DNA of 64,000 bases from Cognatishimia sp. 1_MG-2023 (lineage in GTDB: Bacteria; Pseudomonadota; Alphaproteobacteria; Rhodobacterales; Rhodobacteraceae). The stretch spans positions 248,001 through 312,000 of the forward strand of contig NZ_JAUORX010000003.1 in assembly GCF_030548175.1 (NCBI RefSeq), written 5' to 3'. The position numbers and the translations under genes are program-made. Numbering within the stretch: the first letter of the stretch is position 1; each line of letters starts with the position of its first letter. Under the pieces are notes generated by a model. That model was not told the origin of the DNA. It did not search any database and saw nothing but the letters and a program-made list of their open reading frames with translations. Shown in pieces: positions 27,268 through 35,685 of this stretch.

Positions 27268-28506
27268 ATGGCCAACGATCTTTTCAACAGCTTCATGAAT
27301 GGTCCCGATGAAAAGGGCCGGTTTGGTGATTTCGGGGGGCGGTTTGTCTCTGAAACGCTGATGCCATTGATCCTCGAGCTAGAGGCAGAATACGAAAAGG
27401 CCAAAACGGACGACAGTTTTTGGGCGGAGATGGATGATCTTTGGCAGCATTACGTTGGCCGCCCAAGCCCGCTGTATTTTGCGCCACGGATGACCGAAGA
27501 GCTTGGCGGTGCGAAGATCTATCTAAAGCGTGACGAGTTGAACCACACGGGCGCACACAAGATCAACAACGTCTTGGGGCAGATCATTCTGGCCAAACGT
27601 ATGGGCAAGACCCGTATTATTGCAGAAACAGGTGCGGGGCAGCATGGTGTTGCAACAGCGACTGTTTGTGCAAAATTCGGTCTGAAATGCGTTGTTTACA
27701 TGGGCGCACACGATGTCCAGCGTCAGGCTCCAAACGTATTCCGCATGCGCCTGTTGGGCGCCGAAGTTGTGCCTGTGACCTCTGGTCGTGGCACGCTGAA
27801 GGACGCGATGAACGACGCGCTGCGCGATTGGGTGACCAACGTTGCAGATACGTTCTATTGCATCGGTACAGTGGCTGGTCCGCATCCATACCCTGCAATG
27901 GTTCGTGATTTCCAAGCCATCATCGGTAAAGAAGTGCGTTGGCAATTGGCCGAGCAAGAGGGCGAAGGCCGCTTGCCTGACACGGTGATTGCCGCGATTG
28001 GCGGTGGGTCAAACGCGATGGGGCTATTCTTTCCGTTCCTTGATGATGAAAGTGTGAATATCGTGGGTGTTGAAGCCGGCGGTAAGGGCGTGGACATGAA
28101 GATGGAGCATTGCGCCTCTTTGACAGGTGGTCGTCCTGGCGTGTTGCACGGCAACCGTACGTATCTGTTGCAAGACGACGATGGCCAAATCCTTGAAGGC
28201 TTCTCTATCTCTGCAGGTTTGGATTATCCGGGCATTGGGCCAGAGCATGCATGGCTGCATGAAATTGGTCGCGCGCAATATGTTTCCATTACCGACAAAG
28301 AAGCGCTGGAAGCGTTCCAGTTCTCTTGCCGGACCGAAGGCATCATTCCTGCGCTAGAACCAAGCCATGCATTGGCGCATGTGATGAAGCTGGCACCAAC
28401 ACTGCCAAAGGATCATATCCTGGTCATGAACATGTGTGGCCGTGGTGACAAAGATATCTTTACCGTCGCCCGCCATCTGGGCTTTGATATGAGCGACGCA
28501 GAATAA
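27268..28506 (+). CDS. trpB: Tryptophan synthase beta chain
   Basis: TrpB condenses indole with serine using pyridoxal phosphate. The 412 residues have the PLP Lys in [15 protein letters not shown] (near residue 96), [12 protein letters not shown], and the phosphate loop [10 protein letters not shown]. It is downstream of trpF with the usual trpF-trpB order; trpA is not adjacent but lies at 37.5 kb on the opposite strand. A terminator follows. Confidence 0.97.
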   Translation: MANDLFNSFMNGPDEKGRFGDFGGRFVSETLMPLILELEAEYEKAKTDDSFWAEMDDLWQHYVGRPSPLYFAPRMTEELGGAKIYLKRDELNHTGAHKINNVLGQIILAKRMGKTRIIAETGAGQHGVATATVCAKFGLKCVVYMGAHDVQRQAPNVFRMRLLGAEVVPVTSGRGTLKDAMNDALRDWVTNVADTFYCIGTVAGPHPYPAMVRDFQAIIGKEVRWQLAEQEGEGRLPDTVIAAIGGGSNAMGLFFPFLDDESVNIVGVEAGGKGVDMKMEHCASLTGGRPGVLHGNRTYLLQDDDGQILEGFSISAGLDYPGIGPEHAWLHEIGRAQYVSITDKEALEAFQFSCRTEGIIPALEPSHALAHVMKLAPTLPKDHILVMNMCGRGDKDIFTVARHLGFDMSDAE

Positions 28507-28528
28507 ACCTTTGGGATATAGGTGATTT

Positions 28529-28556
28529 AAACGGCGGCCTTTGGGTCGCCGTTTTG
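28529..28556 (+). terminator. Terminator after trpB
   Basis: AACGGCGGCC pairs with GGTCGCCGTT (one wobble pair) around TTTG and is followed by TTGCGTTT. Confidence 0.75.
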
Positions 28557-28587
28557 CGTTTAGAATTCTGATTTTGTTCAATAAATT

Positions 28588-28605
28588 CATAAACTCAAGT
28601 TTATG
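28588..28605. promoter_or_regulatory. Perfect 8-bp dyad before the PepSY genes
   Basis: CATAAACT-CA-AGTTTATG is a perfect inverted repeat 128 bp before the acidic PepSY-like gene. It could be an operator for the LuxR-type regulator encoded downstream. No experimental support. Confidence 0.35.
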
Positions 28606-28732
28606 GACGTCATCCATTGGGGCATGCGGGGCCAAATAAACCTGCGGTCAATAGAGATGCCGACCGGAATGTCCGAAGTGTTCAGCACAGCAGGTCTGCT
28701 CACCTGCATTCACGTAAAAAGGATATTCCAAG

Positions 28733-29083
28733 ATGAAACAACTACTCGCAACAACCGCTTTTATCGCACTCGGCTTTGCAGCACATGCGCAAGCAAGCGA
28801 ATTGGCTGACCGCGTATCAGCCGAGCTGGCCGCGCAGGGCTATACCAACATCGACACAGAGGTGAAGGGCGACACAACCGTTATTGAGGCAACTCGTGAT
28901 GGTGTTGAGTTCGAGTTCATTTATGACACGTCCAGCGAGGCGCTACTGGAAACAGAAGAAGAGCCAGCCGATGAAGACGACGCTGACGAAGATGACAGCG
29001 ACGACGAGGATCAGGATGACGCGGATGAAGACACAGATGAAGATGATGAAGACGAGGAGGATGACGACGACGATAACGATTGA
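28733..29083 (+). CDS. Secreted PepSY-like protein with an Asp/Glu tail
   Basis: This 116-residue exported protein has a signal peptide (about 1-22) and a short PepSY-like alpha/beta unit (LADRVSAELAAQGYTNIDTEVKGDTTVIEATRDGVEFEFIYD region, about 24-70). Its last 45 residues are almost all Asp and Glu, with no basic residue, a probable Ca- or Mg-binding, intrinsically disordered tail. Its first domain resembles that of the next gene (ELAAQGYTNIDTEV versus QLKDQGYTEIEIYR). AAGG precedes the ATG. Function unknown. Confidence 0.8.
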   Translation: MKQLLATTAFIALGFAAHAQASELADRVSAELAAQGYTNIDTEVKGDTTVIEATRDGVEFEFIYDTSSEALLETEEEPADEDDADEDDSDDEDQDDADEDTDEDDEDEEDDDDDND

Positions 29084-29145
29084 TTTTGATTGAGGTCGAC
29101 AGGACAAACGCTTGAATTTCCCATGTTTGTGCTGTTTAACCTCGC

Positions 29146-29183
29146 GCTGGTTGATGTTGCATCCCCGACAGTCATCAACCAGC
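29146..29183 (+). promoter_or_regulatory. Perfect 11-bp inverted repeat before the second PepSY gene
   Basis: GCTGGTTGATG (29146-29156) and CATCAACCAGC (29173-29183) are perfect complements with a 16-base loop. The stem ends just before TAGGAG, the ribosome-binding site of the gene at 29200. No T run follows, so it is not a classical terminator; it may be an operator or a leader hairpin. Confidence 0.5.
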
Positions 29184-29199
29184 CGCCTAGGAGTTTGAG

Positions 29200-29493
29200 A
29201 TGCCTACAAAGACACTTTTGACCGCGGGCCTAATATCGCTGTGCTTGGCCATGCCTGCTAAGGCTGCAACGCTTGAGACGATTGTTCAGCAGTTGAAAGA
29301 TCAGGGTTACACCGAGATCGAGATCTATCGTACATGGCTCGGCCGCATTCGCATTGAGGCGGAGAATTCGAGCCACGAGCGCGAGATCATTTTGAACCGG
29401 GGAACCTTTGAAATCCTTAGAGATTATTCTGAGCCACACGATGAAAACGAGTGGCACGAAGGGCAAGAAGGCGGGCTGTTCTCTCATGAATAA
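29200..29493 (+). CDS. Small exported PepSY-domain protein
   Basis: This 97-residue protein has a signal peptide (about 1-22, cleaved near AKA-ATL) and a PepSY unit LETIVQQLKDQGYTEIEIYRTWLGRIRIEAENSSHEREIILNRGTFEILRDY. Such small PepSY proteins may modulate periplasmic partners. TAGGAG precedes the ATG. It overlaps the next gene (LuxR-type) by eight bases, so the pair is translationally linked. Confidence 0.85.
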   Translation: MPTKTLLTAGLISLCLAMPAKAATLETIVQQLKDQGYTEIEIYRTWLGRIRIEAENSSHEREIILNRGTFEILRDYSEPHDENEWHEGQEGGLFSHE

Positions 29494-29965
29494 GACAAGC
29501 CTGATCGCCTTGACGGCAGTGCAGGGGGCCTGTGCGCTATTCTTTGTATTGGATATTTTGCTCACGATCTTTGGTGCGCGTACGTCCCCGCTGAGTTGGA
29601 AGGTGCGTGAGTTGTTAGAGATCGGCGCAGCCGTTGGCTTGATCCTTGGGGCGACCTTGGGGATGATCGCCTTGCGGACTGCAATGCGCGAGCGAGCGGT
29701 TGCTGAAGAGAGCTTACGCGTTGTACGGACAGCGTTTCAGGATCATTTGCAGGACAAGTTTGGTGCTTGGGGTTTGACAGGTGCTGAGCGGGATGTGGCG
29801 CTGTTTTCGTTAAAGGGGCTGTCGGTGTCTGAAATCGCCTCTGTGCGTGACACATCCGAAGGCACCGTAAAGGCGCAAAGCAATGCGATTTACCGCAAGG
29901 CCGGCGTCAACGGGCGGGCGCAATTGATGAGCCTGTTCATAGAAGACCTGATGCTAGAAGACTAA
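29486..29965 (+). CDS. Membrane-anchored LuxR-type HTH regulator
   Basis: This 159-residue protein has two membrane helices (about 3-27 and 45-68) followed by a cytoplasmic LuxR/GerE helix-turn-helix (about 90-155: GLTGAERDVALFSLKGLSVSEIASVRDTSEGTVKAQSNAIYRKAGV). There is no receiver or sensor domain, so a periplasmic signal, perhaps through the PepSY proteins, may act through the helices. The start MNKTSL lies inside the PepSY gene (eight-base overlap). It is convergent with the DUF2237 gene. Confidence 0.85.
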   Translation: MNKTSLIALTAVQGACALFFVLDILLTIFGARTSPLSWKVRELLEIGAAVGLILGATLGMIALRTAMRERAVAEESLRVVRTAFQDHLQDKFGAWGLTGAERDVALFSLKGLSVSEIASVRDTSEGTVKAQSNAIYRKAGVNGRAQLMSLFIEDLMLED

Positions 29966-30333
29966 CCAGCAGCGTTTTCTCTAAGTATTTCAAGGGATAC
30001 GACCTCTAACGCGCGACCGTGCGTGGCGTTGAGGTTAACCTTTGGTGCGCAACCTTCGTCATGGGCTTGCAAGAAGCGTGCAGCGCAAAGGCACCAGCTG
30101 TCTCCGGGTTTGAGACCGGGAAAGTTATAGTCTGGGCGCGGTGTTGATAGGTCGTTTCCGACGTATTTCGAATAGGCTAGAAATTCGGCTGTCATAACGG
30201 CGCAAACTGTATGGCTGCCTTGATCGGCATCGCAGGTGTTGCAATGGCCATCGCGGAAGAACCCGGTGACCGGATCTGTTGAACATGGATCAAGTGATCC
30301 GCCCAATACGTTGATTTCAGGGTCTTTTTGCAT
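29962..30333 (-). CDS. DUF2237-family protein
   Basis: This 123-residue protein fits DUF2237: NVLGGSLDPCSTDPVTGFFRDG at the start, CDADQGSHTVCAVMT, FLAYSKYVGNDLSTP and PGDSWCLCAARFLQA. It has seven Cys, which may bind metal. The biochemical role is not known. The gene is 18 bases from pth and probably shares its transcript; it overlaps the LuxR-type gene by four bases at their 3' ends. Confidence 0.9.
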   Translation of the reverse strand: MQKDPEINVLGGSLDPCSTDPVTGFFRDGHCNTCDADQGSHTVCAVMTAEFLAYSKYVGNDLSTPRPDYNFPGLKPGDSWCLCAARFLQAHDEGCAPKVNLNATHGRALEVVSLEILRENAAG

Positions 30334-30351
30334 AGCTATAGCCTGCCGAAA

Positions 30352-31035
30352 TCATTTGAATTTGTCCAATAACTTTTGCATTTTTGTGCGGTCGTCAACT
30401 GGGGCTGGTTCCGAGTTTTCCGGAGTTTCAGCTGGTTTTGGCTTTGGTTTGCTGTTCGAAGATCGCGGCGGCGCGACGCGCAGGGCGACGGCATTCATGA
30501 ATTTACCACTGTTATCATCTGCTAAATGCGCCGCACCGTCGCTGATCCCACGCAGCAGATCGTCTAGCCATTCTTGTTCGGCCTTGGCGAAATCCCTTAG
30601 AACATAACCACTTACCGCGTCTTTATGGCCAGGGTGACCGATGCCAAGGCGCACGCGATCATAATGCGGCGAGATGTGTTGGTGGATAGAACGCAACCCA
30701 TTGTGCCCGGCATGGCCGCCGCCAGTTTTTACGCGGCATTTGCCGGGGGCTAGATCAAGTTCATCGTGAAAGACAACCACATCCGTGCTGTCGAGTTTGT
30801 AAAACCGCATGGCCTCGCCAACGGATTGACCCGAGAGGTTCATGAAGGTTTCAGGCTTTAGCAAAACGACCTTGGTACTGCCAAATTTCCCTTCGGTGAC
30901 AGAGGCTTGGAACTTATTCCGCCATGGGCCAAACCCGTGGTCTTCGGCCATGCGATCCAGGGCCATAAAGCCGATGTTGTGGCGATTACCCGCGTATTTT
31001 GGTCCGGGATTTCCGAGGCCGACGAAGAGTTTCAT
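30352..31035 (-). CDS. pth: Peptidyl-tRNA hydrolase
   Basis: Pth cleaves peptidyl-tRNA released from stalled ribosomes. The 227 residues carry the catalytic His and Asn in GNRHNIGFMALD (about 17-28), FMNLSGQSV, HDELDLAPGKCRVKTGGGHAGHNGLRSI. The last 40 residues are a low-complexity Pro/Lys-rich tail beyond the core fold. The rplY gene, usually next to pth, is about 1.3 kb upstream, with a nucleotidyltransferase gene between. Confidence 0.95.
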   Translation of the reverse strand: MKLFVGLGNPGPKYAGNRHNIGFMALDRMAEDHGFGPWRNKFQASVTEGKFGSTKVVLLKPETFMNLSGQSVGEAMRFYKLDSTDVVVFHDELDLAPGKCRVKTGGGHAGHNGLRSIHQHISPHYDRVRLGIGHPGHKDAVSGYVLRDFAKAEQEWLDDLLRGISDGAAHLADDNSGKFMNAVALRVAPPRSSNSKPKPKPAETPENSEPAPVDDRTKMQKLLDKFK

Positions 31036-31356
31036 GGCAATTTGTCTCTGACGAATAACTAAGATTTAAAGGCAGTTTTACGCGGCAATGCCCGAAATGG
31101 CGAGGGAAATTCGGGGCTTGGTTCGCTAACGGGCCGTGCGGTGAGGTGACACTCTGTAAATGTGAGTTTCGCGCACTTAGGGGCGTGAAACGTACGATTC
31201 GAGGGTGTTAACGGTTTGGTAGGATGAATGCGGTAGATTGTTAGGCGGTGCATGAGAATAGGTTTGGGGGCGCGATGGTGAGTTGTGATAGTGAACAACG
31301 GGGAAAAATGGATTGTAGATTTAGAGACGAAAAATCTCTGAAGGTTTTTTAGAGGC
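31036..31356. other. Intergenic stretch of 321 bp, no gene seen
   Basis: I see no convincing ORF. The stretch holds the TGAAACGTACGATTC motif at 31186-31200 (second copy of 426-440) and an AT-rich half next to the nucleotidyltransferase gene. Its composition differs from the rest of the window, so it may be the edge of an acquired segment. Confidence 0.5.
31186..31200. repeat. CGTACG-containing intergenic motif, copy 2
   Basis: TGAAACGTACGATTC is identical to 426-440. Here it has no facing CGTACG partner. It lies in the 321-bp space between pth and the nucleotidyltransferase gene. Confidence 0.5.
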
Positions 31357-32115
31357 TTACATTCCAAGTTCGGATTGTTTGGTAAGCAAAGGGCCGGATA
31401 GTTCCCGAACGATGTCAGCGATTACACTATGGTTTGCAATTGGTTCCACCGCGAGTTCTGCAGCTCTTTTGATTGCTTTGCGCGATTCTGGAAATGCGTC
31501 CATCGCGACTTGGCAACATGGATAAATGTCTCGACTAAAGGCATTGATCCGAGTGATCTGGCTTTCAAATAGGGAACGCACAATACGTTTCATAAGCCAT
31601 TCGCAGATTGCGTGATGATCCTCATCTTGTTCCCAGAAAGAGCGCCATTCCTGTAGCCACCTATCTGCGTTACGGAGGTGCGCATAGCAATGTGGTCCGA
31701 TGCGCGGTTCTGGCAGGGCAGAGAGAAGGTCAGGGCCGTGGATCGTGTGTCCATTGTGCGCCAACATGAAGCGCATCCAAATCCAAGTGTCATGCGTTTC
31801 CAGTTCTTTCAAGGGCACATAAGAGGCCTCGATCGAAAGCTGAGGTGAAACATTGCTTTGTAGGCTGACTGCCATTGGCGGGCGCCCATCATAAAGGATC
31901 ACCAAGTCTAAATCAGCGGCTTCGTTTATTGATGCACCCCGTGCTACCGAACCACGTAGTGCGATTGAAAAGTTTCGATCTTTCATTGCCGTGCGCAGTT
32001 GTTTTGTCAGATCGTTTAGGGTCGTAGACCAAGATGGATCGGGTGATCGCCCAATGCGCGGTAAAACTCCTTTGCTGTCTGCTTTCACGAGCTGACCGAT
32101 TGGCAATAGGGGCAA
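31357..32115 (-). CDS. Nucleotidyltransferase-domain protein
   Basis: This 252-residue protein has a Pol-beta-type nucleotidyltransferase motif near residue 55: LRGSVARGASINEAADLDLVILYD, with the GS motif and two metal-binding Asp. The C-terminal part is helical and may bind the substrate. Family members include aminoglycoside adenylyltransferases and MNT antitoxins; I cannot tell which applies. The start is probably a TTG at 32115 with AGGA seven bases upstream. An ATG at 32123 lies in another frame. It separates pth and rplY, so it may be an insertion. Confidence 0.75.
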   Translation of the reverse strand: MPLLPIGQLVKADSKGVLPRIGRSPDPSWSTTLNDLTKQLRTAMKDRNFSIALRGSVARGASINEAADLDLVILYDGRPPMAVSLQSNVSPQLSIEASYVPLKELETHDTWIWMRFMLAHNGHTIHGPDLLSALPEPRIGPHCYAHLRNADRWLQEWRSFWEQDEDHHAICEWLMKRIVRSLFESQITRINAFSRDIYPCCQVAMDAFPESRKAIKRAAELAVEPIANHSVIADIVRELSGPLLTKQSELGM

Positions 32116-32242
32116 AGTTCATTCCTAAATTGTCGAGCCATTTCATGGTGGTTTTTAGGATCGTTTTTTTAAGTACGTCCCATAGTGCATGGCGGAAAAT
32201 TCTTCTGCTTCAATATTGGCCGTTATTCCAAGGAAAGCCCAC

Positions 32243-32276
32243 AAAAAAACGCGGCACCTTTCGGGGCCGCGTTTCT
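32243..32276 (-). terminator. Terminator of rplY (minus strand)
   Basis: On the minus strand AAACGCGGCCCC pairs with GGTGCCGCGTTT around a GAAA loop and is followed by TTTT. It lies 23 bp past the rplY stop codon. Confidence 0.85.
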
Positions 32277-32298
32277 AATTTTACCGTGCAGGTTAGGC

Positions 32299-32952
32299 TT
32301 ATGCCTCTGCTGCTGCTTCCGCTTCTGGTGCGTCTGCTTCGGTTGCTTCTGCTTCGTCTTCGTCGTCGCCTGCGGATTTCAGGCTAGAAGGAGCGGATAG
32401 GTTACCGATGACGAAGTCACGGTCGATCGTAGGCTTGGCACCTTCTGGCAGAGTAACCTGCGAGATGGTGAATGTATCGCCAACGTCTTTGCCTGCCAGA
32501 TCAACGGTGATCTTTTCAGGAATGTCGCCTGCGGTTACTTCAAGCTCAACTTCGTTACGAACAACAGTCAGAACGCCACCTTTTTTGATGCCTGGTGCTT
32601 CTTCTTCGTTCACGAATTCAACTGGAATAAACAGTTTGATTTTCGATGTACGCTTTAGGCGCAGCAGGTCCAGGTGTGTTGGAAGGTCTTTCACAACGTG
32701 ACGCTGCACGTTACGGCAGATCACACGTACGTCTTCTTGGCCTTCGATCTTCAGGTTGAAGAGAGTGCTTAGGAAGCGGCCGTCTTTCAGTTTCTTCAAC
32801 AGAACGTTGAAAGGAACTTGAATTGCCTGTGGTTCAGCGTCGCCGCCGTATACAACACCAGGTACCATGCCATCGCGACGTGCTTGACGAGCGGCGCCCT
32901 TGCCTGTCCCCGTACGGATTTCGACGTTAAGATCAGGGATCTGTCCAGCCAT
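32299..32952 (-). CDS. rplY: 50S ribosomal protein L25 (general stress protein Ctc form)
   Basis: This long-form L25 binds 5S rRNA. The 217 residues have the N-terminal L25 domain (about 1-95, with [27 protein letters not shown]) and the TL5/Ctc C-terminal domain, followed by an acidic Ala/Glu tail ([20 protein letters not shown]). It is normally followed by pth in this group; here another gene is inserted between them. Confidence 0.95.
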   Translation of the reverse strand: MAGQIPDLNVEIRTGTGKGAARQARRDGMVPGVVYGGDAEPQAIQVPFNVLLKKLKDGRFLSTLFNLKIEGQEDVRVICRNVQRHVVKDLPTHLDLLRLKRTSKIKLFIPVEFVNEEEAPGIKKGGVLTVVRNEVELEVTAGDIPEKITVDLAGKDVGDTFTISQVTLPEGAKPTIDRDFVIGNLSAPSSLKSAGDDEDEAEATEADAPEAEAAAEA

Positions 32953-33103
32953 TTGAATTCTCCAATTTGTTTAGGGCGGGGTTCCTCCAAGGCTGTAACC
33001 CCGCGTGAAGCGCTGGCCATAGCGTAGAATCTGGCGATTGAAAAGATGGATTTTAGACGTTTTGAGCAAGGAATAGCGGTTTCTTATACGTTTTGTATAA
33101 GAA

Positions 33104-33724
33104 TTAGCCGCAGAATGGCTGGAAGTGTCCGCCGGCCTGCAGAATCCGGTCATAAAGGGCGAATTCTGGCGCGCGGGCCTTGCGTAAAAGGGATTCGACC
33201 TCGGGCGATAGGGGCGTTGGTTTGGGGGGCGAAATGTTTTTGGGTTTGGGATTTATGGGTTTGCCAAAACGGTTGCCAAGGAAGGATTTGATCAGTGGCT
33301 GCATTTCGTAGGCAAAGAGATGATGAATGGGGATTGATCCGTCTTTTAGGGTCAGAAAATTGTATTGGCTGCCGATGCCGAAGAGGTCCGTTTGTGGGTC
33401 ATTCAGGACGCCGCGCACAAAGTCATCAAAGCTGATATCGGCGGTGGTGCTGGTCAGGCGTTTGCTTTTGGGGGCGGTGCGGTATCGGTACCAACTGCGG
33501 ATTTGTTCAATGGGGTGGCGCATGACGGCCATGCGCTCTGGCTGAAAATCAAAGGAGGCTTGTAGGAAGGGCGCGACTTTGCGGTCAAATTGACCGGCGG
33601 TCATGTGTTTGCGGCGGCGGGCAAAGATGATGTCAGCATCGGCGCGCAGGGCAAGTTCGTAGGCCGTGGTGCCCGTTTTGGGGACGGCTAGACAGGCTAG
33701 GTTTTGCTTGAAGAATATCTGCAC
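33104..33724 (-). CDS. Sulfotransferase-family protein
   Basis: This protein of about 206 residues shows the 5'-phosphosulfate loop LAVPKTGTTAYELAL near its N-terminus and a 3'-phosphate motif RHPIEQIRSWYRYR. It is a PAPS-dependent sulfotransferase-like protein; the acceptor is unknown. I take the GTG at 33724 (MQIFFKQNLACLAVPKTGTT) because GAGGG lies just upstream and homologues start this way; a TTG at 33772 is possible. It follows rplY on the same strand with 150 bp between. Confidence 0.8.
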   Translation of the reverse strand: MQIFFKQNLACLAVPKTGTTAYELALRADADIIFARRRKHMTAGQFDRKVAPFLQASFDFQPERMAVMRHPIEQIRSWYRYRTAPKSKRLTSTTADISFDDFVRGVLNDPQTDLFGIGSQYNFLTLKDGSIPIHHLFAYEMQPLIKSFLGNRFGKPINPKPKNISPPKPTPLSPEVESLLRKARAPEFALYDRILQAGGHFQPFCG

Positions 33725-33797
33725 AGCGCCCTCGGTTGCTAAGATAATGCGAAGAGACGGGCGCTGTGTCAAAGGCGAATGTGGTTGGTATGTGGGG

Positions 33798-34967
33798 TTA
33801 TTGAGTGATCCAGGCGTCGGAAAAGTCTTTTGGTATCATAAGGATACTTTTATCAACCTCTGCGATATTTCTGTGGCCGCAAAGCGCCATAGAGGTGTCG
33901 AGTTCCTTGTGGAGGATTTCCAATGACTTGGTCACACCTGCTTCGCCCATGGCGCCAAGGCCGTAGATGTAGGCGCGGCCGATGTAGGTGCCCTTGGCGC
34001 CCATTGCGATGGCTTTTAACACGTCCTGACCAGAGCGAATTCCGCTGTCTAGGTGAACCTCGATCTTGTCGCCGACGGCATCCATGATGGCGGGCAGGGC
34101 GCGGATGGCCGACAGAGCGCCGTCCAATTGGCGGCCGCCGTGGTTGGACACGATGATGGCGTCGGCCCCGACATTGAGGGCCTGTTTGGCGTCTTCGGCG
34201 TCGATGATGCCTTTTAGGATCAGGGGGCCATCCCACATTTTGCGGAACTGACGGATGCGGTCCCAGTCAAGGGCGTGATCGGCGGCTTCGGAAAACCATG
34301 AGTTGATGGAGGACGGGTCCGAGACCCCTTTGGCATGGCCCACAACATTGCGAAATGTGCGGCGCTTGGTGCCGAGCATGCCAAGGCCCCAATGTACTTT
34401 GGTGGCCATGTTGGAAATGGATTTGAGGGTTGGTTTCGGTGGGGCGGATAGGCCGTTTTTCAGGTCTTTGTGACGTTGGCCAAGGATTTGCAGATCAAGC
34501 GTGATGACGGCGGCCGAACATTTTGCCTCTTTGGCGCGGGCAAAGAGGCGGGTCATGAAGTCATCGTCTTTGAGCGTGTAGACCTGCATCCAGAATGGTT
34601 TGGTCGTGTTTTCGGCGACGTCTTCGATCGAGCAGATCGACAGGGTCGAAAGGGTGAAAGGCACGCCGAACTTTTCGGCAGCACGGGCGGCTTTGATTTC
34701 ACCATCTGCGGATTGCATGCCGGTCAGGCCGACTGGGGCTAGGGCAACAGGCATGGCCACATCTTGGCCCGCCATTTGCGTGGCTGTGGTGCGGTTGGTC
34801 ATGTCGACGGCAACACGTTGGCGTAGGTGAAGACGTTCAAAATCTGACGTGTTTTCGCGGAATGTCTGTTCGGACCAGCTGCCAGATTCTGCGTAATCAT
34901 AGAACATACGCGGGACACGACGTTCGTAGATTTTCTTGAGATCGTCGATACAGGTGATGACTGGCAT
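33798..34967 (-). CDS. lldD: FMN-dependent L-lactate dehydrogenase LldD
   Basis: LldD oxidises L-lactate to pyruvate at the membrane with FMN and the quinone pool. The 389 residues have RVPRMFYDYAESGSWSE at the start, APVGLTGM, TLSTLSICSIEDV, LDLQILGQRHKDLKNG, and the active-site His in SNHGGRQLDG. The ending EVHLDSGIRSGQDVLKAIAMGAKGTYIGRA is the FMN phosphate site. Alternative alpha-hydroxyacid substrates cannot be ruled out. No regulator is adjacent. Confidence 0.93.
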   Translation of the reverse strand: MPVITCIDDLKKIYERRVPRMFYDYAESGSWSEQTFRENTSDFERLHLRQRVAVDMTNRTTATQMAGQDVAMPVALAPVGLTGMQSADGEIKAARAAEKFGVPFTLSTLSICSIEDVAENTTKPFWMQVYTLKDDDFMTRLFARAKEAKCSAAVITLDLQILGQRHKDLKNGLSAPPKPTLKSISNMATKVHWGLGMLGTKRRTFRNVVGHAKGVSDPSSINSWFSEAADHALDWDRIRQFRKMWDGPLILKGIIDAEDAKQALNVGADAIIVSNHGGRQLDGALSAIRALPAIMDAVGDKIEVHLDSGIRSGQDVLKAIAMGAKGTYIGRAYIYGLGAMGEAGVTKSLEILHKELDTSMALCGHRNIAEVDKSILMIPKDFSDAWITQ

Positions 34968-35065
34968 GGCATGAACTCTTGATATTGGTTATGTTTGGTT
35001 ACCAATATGGAGAGTTTGGTGCAATGCCCAATATTGGGGAGGGGGAGGCGACGTAAATGCGTAGT

Positions 35066-35332
35066 TCAGTAATGATACCGGGCTTGCGCAATTTCCAATG
35101 TTTGCCCGGTGCCTTTACCTGTTACGCGATAGACAAGCCTATGCTCTGACGTGATGCGCCTTGACCAAAATCCTGTTAAGTCGCCCTTTAGCCCTTCGGG
35201 CTTACCTGTTCCGTCAAAGGGGTGTCGCCTGCATTCTTCGATGAGTTTTCGTATCTTCTTTTCGATCTTCGCGTCGGTTTGCCGCCAGTATCCGAAATCT
35301 TCCCAGCCTTGTGGGGAGAATAGTACACGCAA
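35066..35332 (-). CDS. yoeB: Type II toxin YoeB
   Basis: YoeB is a ribosome-dependent mRNA interferase of the RelE fold. The 88 residues carry KIRKLIEECRRHPFDGTGKPEGLKGDLTGFWSRRI and the C-terminal YHY. Catalytic His/Glu/Arg positions (EHRLVYRV) are intact. The antitoxin gene yefM lies 3 bases upstream, so the two are co-transcribed. Confidence 0.95.
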   Translation of the reverse strand: MRVLFSPQGWEDFGYWRQTDAKIEKKIRKLIEECRRHPFDGTGKPEGLKGDLTGFWSRRITSEHRLVYRVTGKGTGQTLEIAQARYHY

Positions 35333-35335
35333 TGT

Positions 35336-35581
35336 TTAGCCCTCGAATTCGACCCCATCACCCGCGTTCAAAGCATCAATTGAATCGCGTAGGCGTTTGA
35401 CATTGCGAGGTGAGTGCAAAAGGTAATTTGTCTCTTTCTGAGCATTATACTCGTCGAGAGAAATCATAACTACGGCACTACCTCCGCTTCGTGAGATCAC
35501 TACAGTTTCGTTATCATCACAGACATTATCCATGACGCTCTTTAATTCTGCCCTAGCAGCAGAGTAATTCATCACCTTCAT
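35336..35581 (-). CDS. yefM: Type II antitoxin YefM
   Basis: YefM binds YoeB and represses the operon. The 81-residue Phd/YefM protein starts MKVMNYSAARAELKSVMDNVC and has the NETVVISRSGGSAVVMISLDEYNA core; the C-terminal part SPRNVKRLRDSIDAL would fold on the toxin. Three evenly spaced TGTAC sites lie upstream and are the likely operator. Confidence 0.95.
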   Translation of the reverse strand: MKVMNYSAARAELKSVMDNVCDDNETVVISRSGGSAVVMISLDEYNAQKETNYLLHSPRNVKRLRDSIDALNAGDGVEFEG

Positions 35582-35630
35582 CTCACACTCTCCTACTACC
35601 TAGTGCCTCAAGAAGTTCCCAATTAGATAG

Positions 35631-35660
35631 TGTACGTATAATTGTACAATTTATTGTACG
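35631..35660 (-). promoter_or_regulatory. yefM-yoeB operator with three TGTAC cores
   Basis: TGTAC occurs at 35631, 35643 and 35655, spaced exactly 12 bp apart; the middle one is part of ATTGTACAAT, a perfect palindrome. YefM-YoeB is known to bind TGTACA-core palindromes in E. coli, so this is the probable autorepression site. Confidence 0.75.
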
Positions 35661-35685
35661 TGTCAAGCTTCGTGCGTTGAACTCG

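Noticed and set aside
28982-29083. Sequence error or simple repeat behind the Asp/Glu run
   Set aside because: Codons for Asp and Glu are mixed (GAT, GAC, GAA, GAG) without an exact repeat and the frame ends cleanly, so it reads as a genuine acidic tail.
29146-29183. Terminator between the two PepSY genes
   Set aside because: Perfect stem but a 16-base loop and GCCTAGGAG afterwards instead of T residues.
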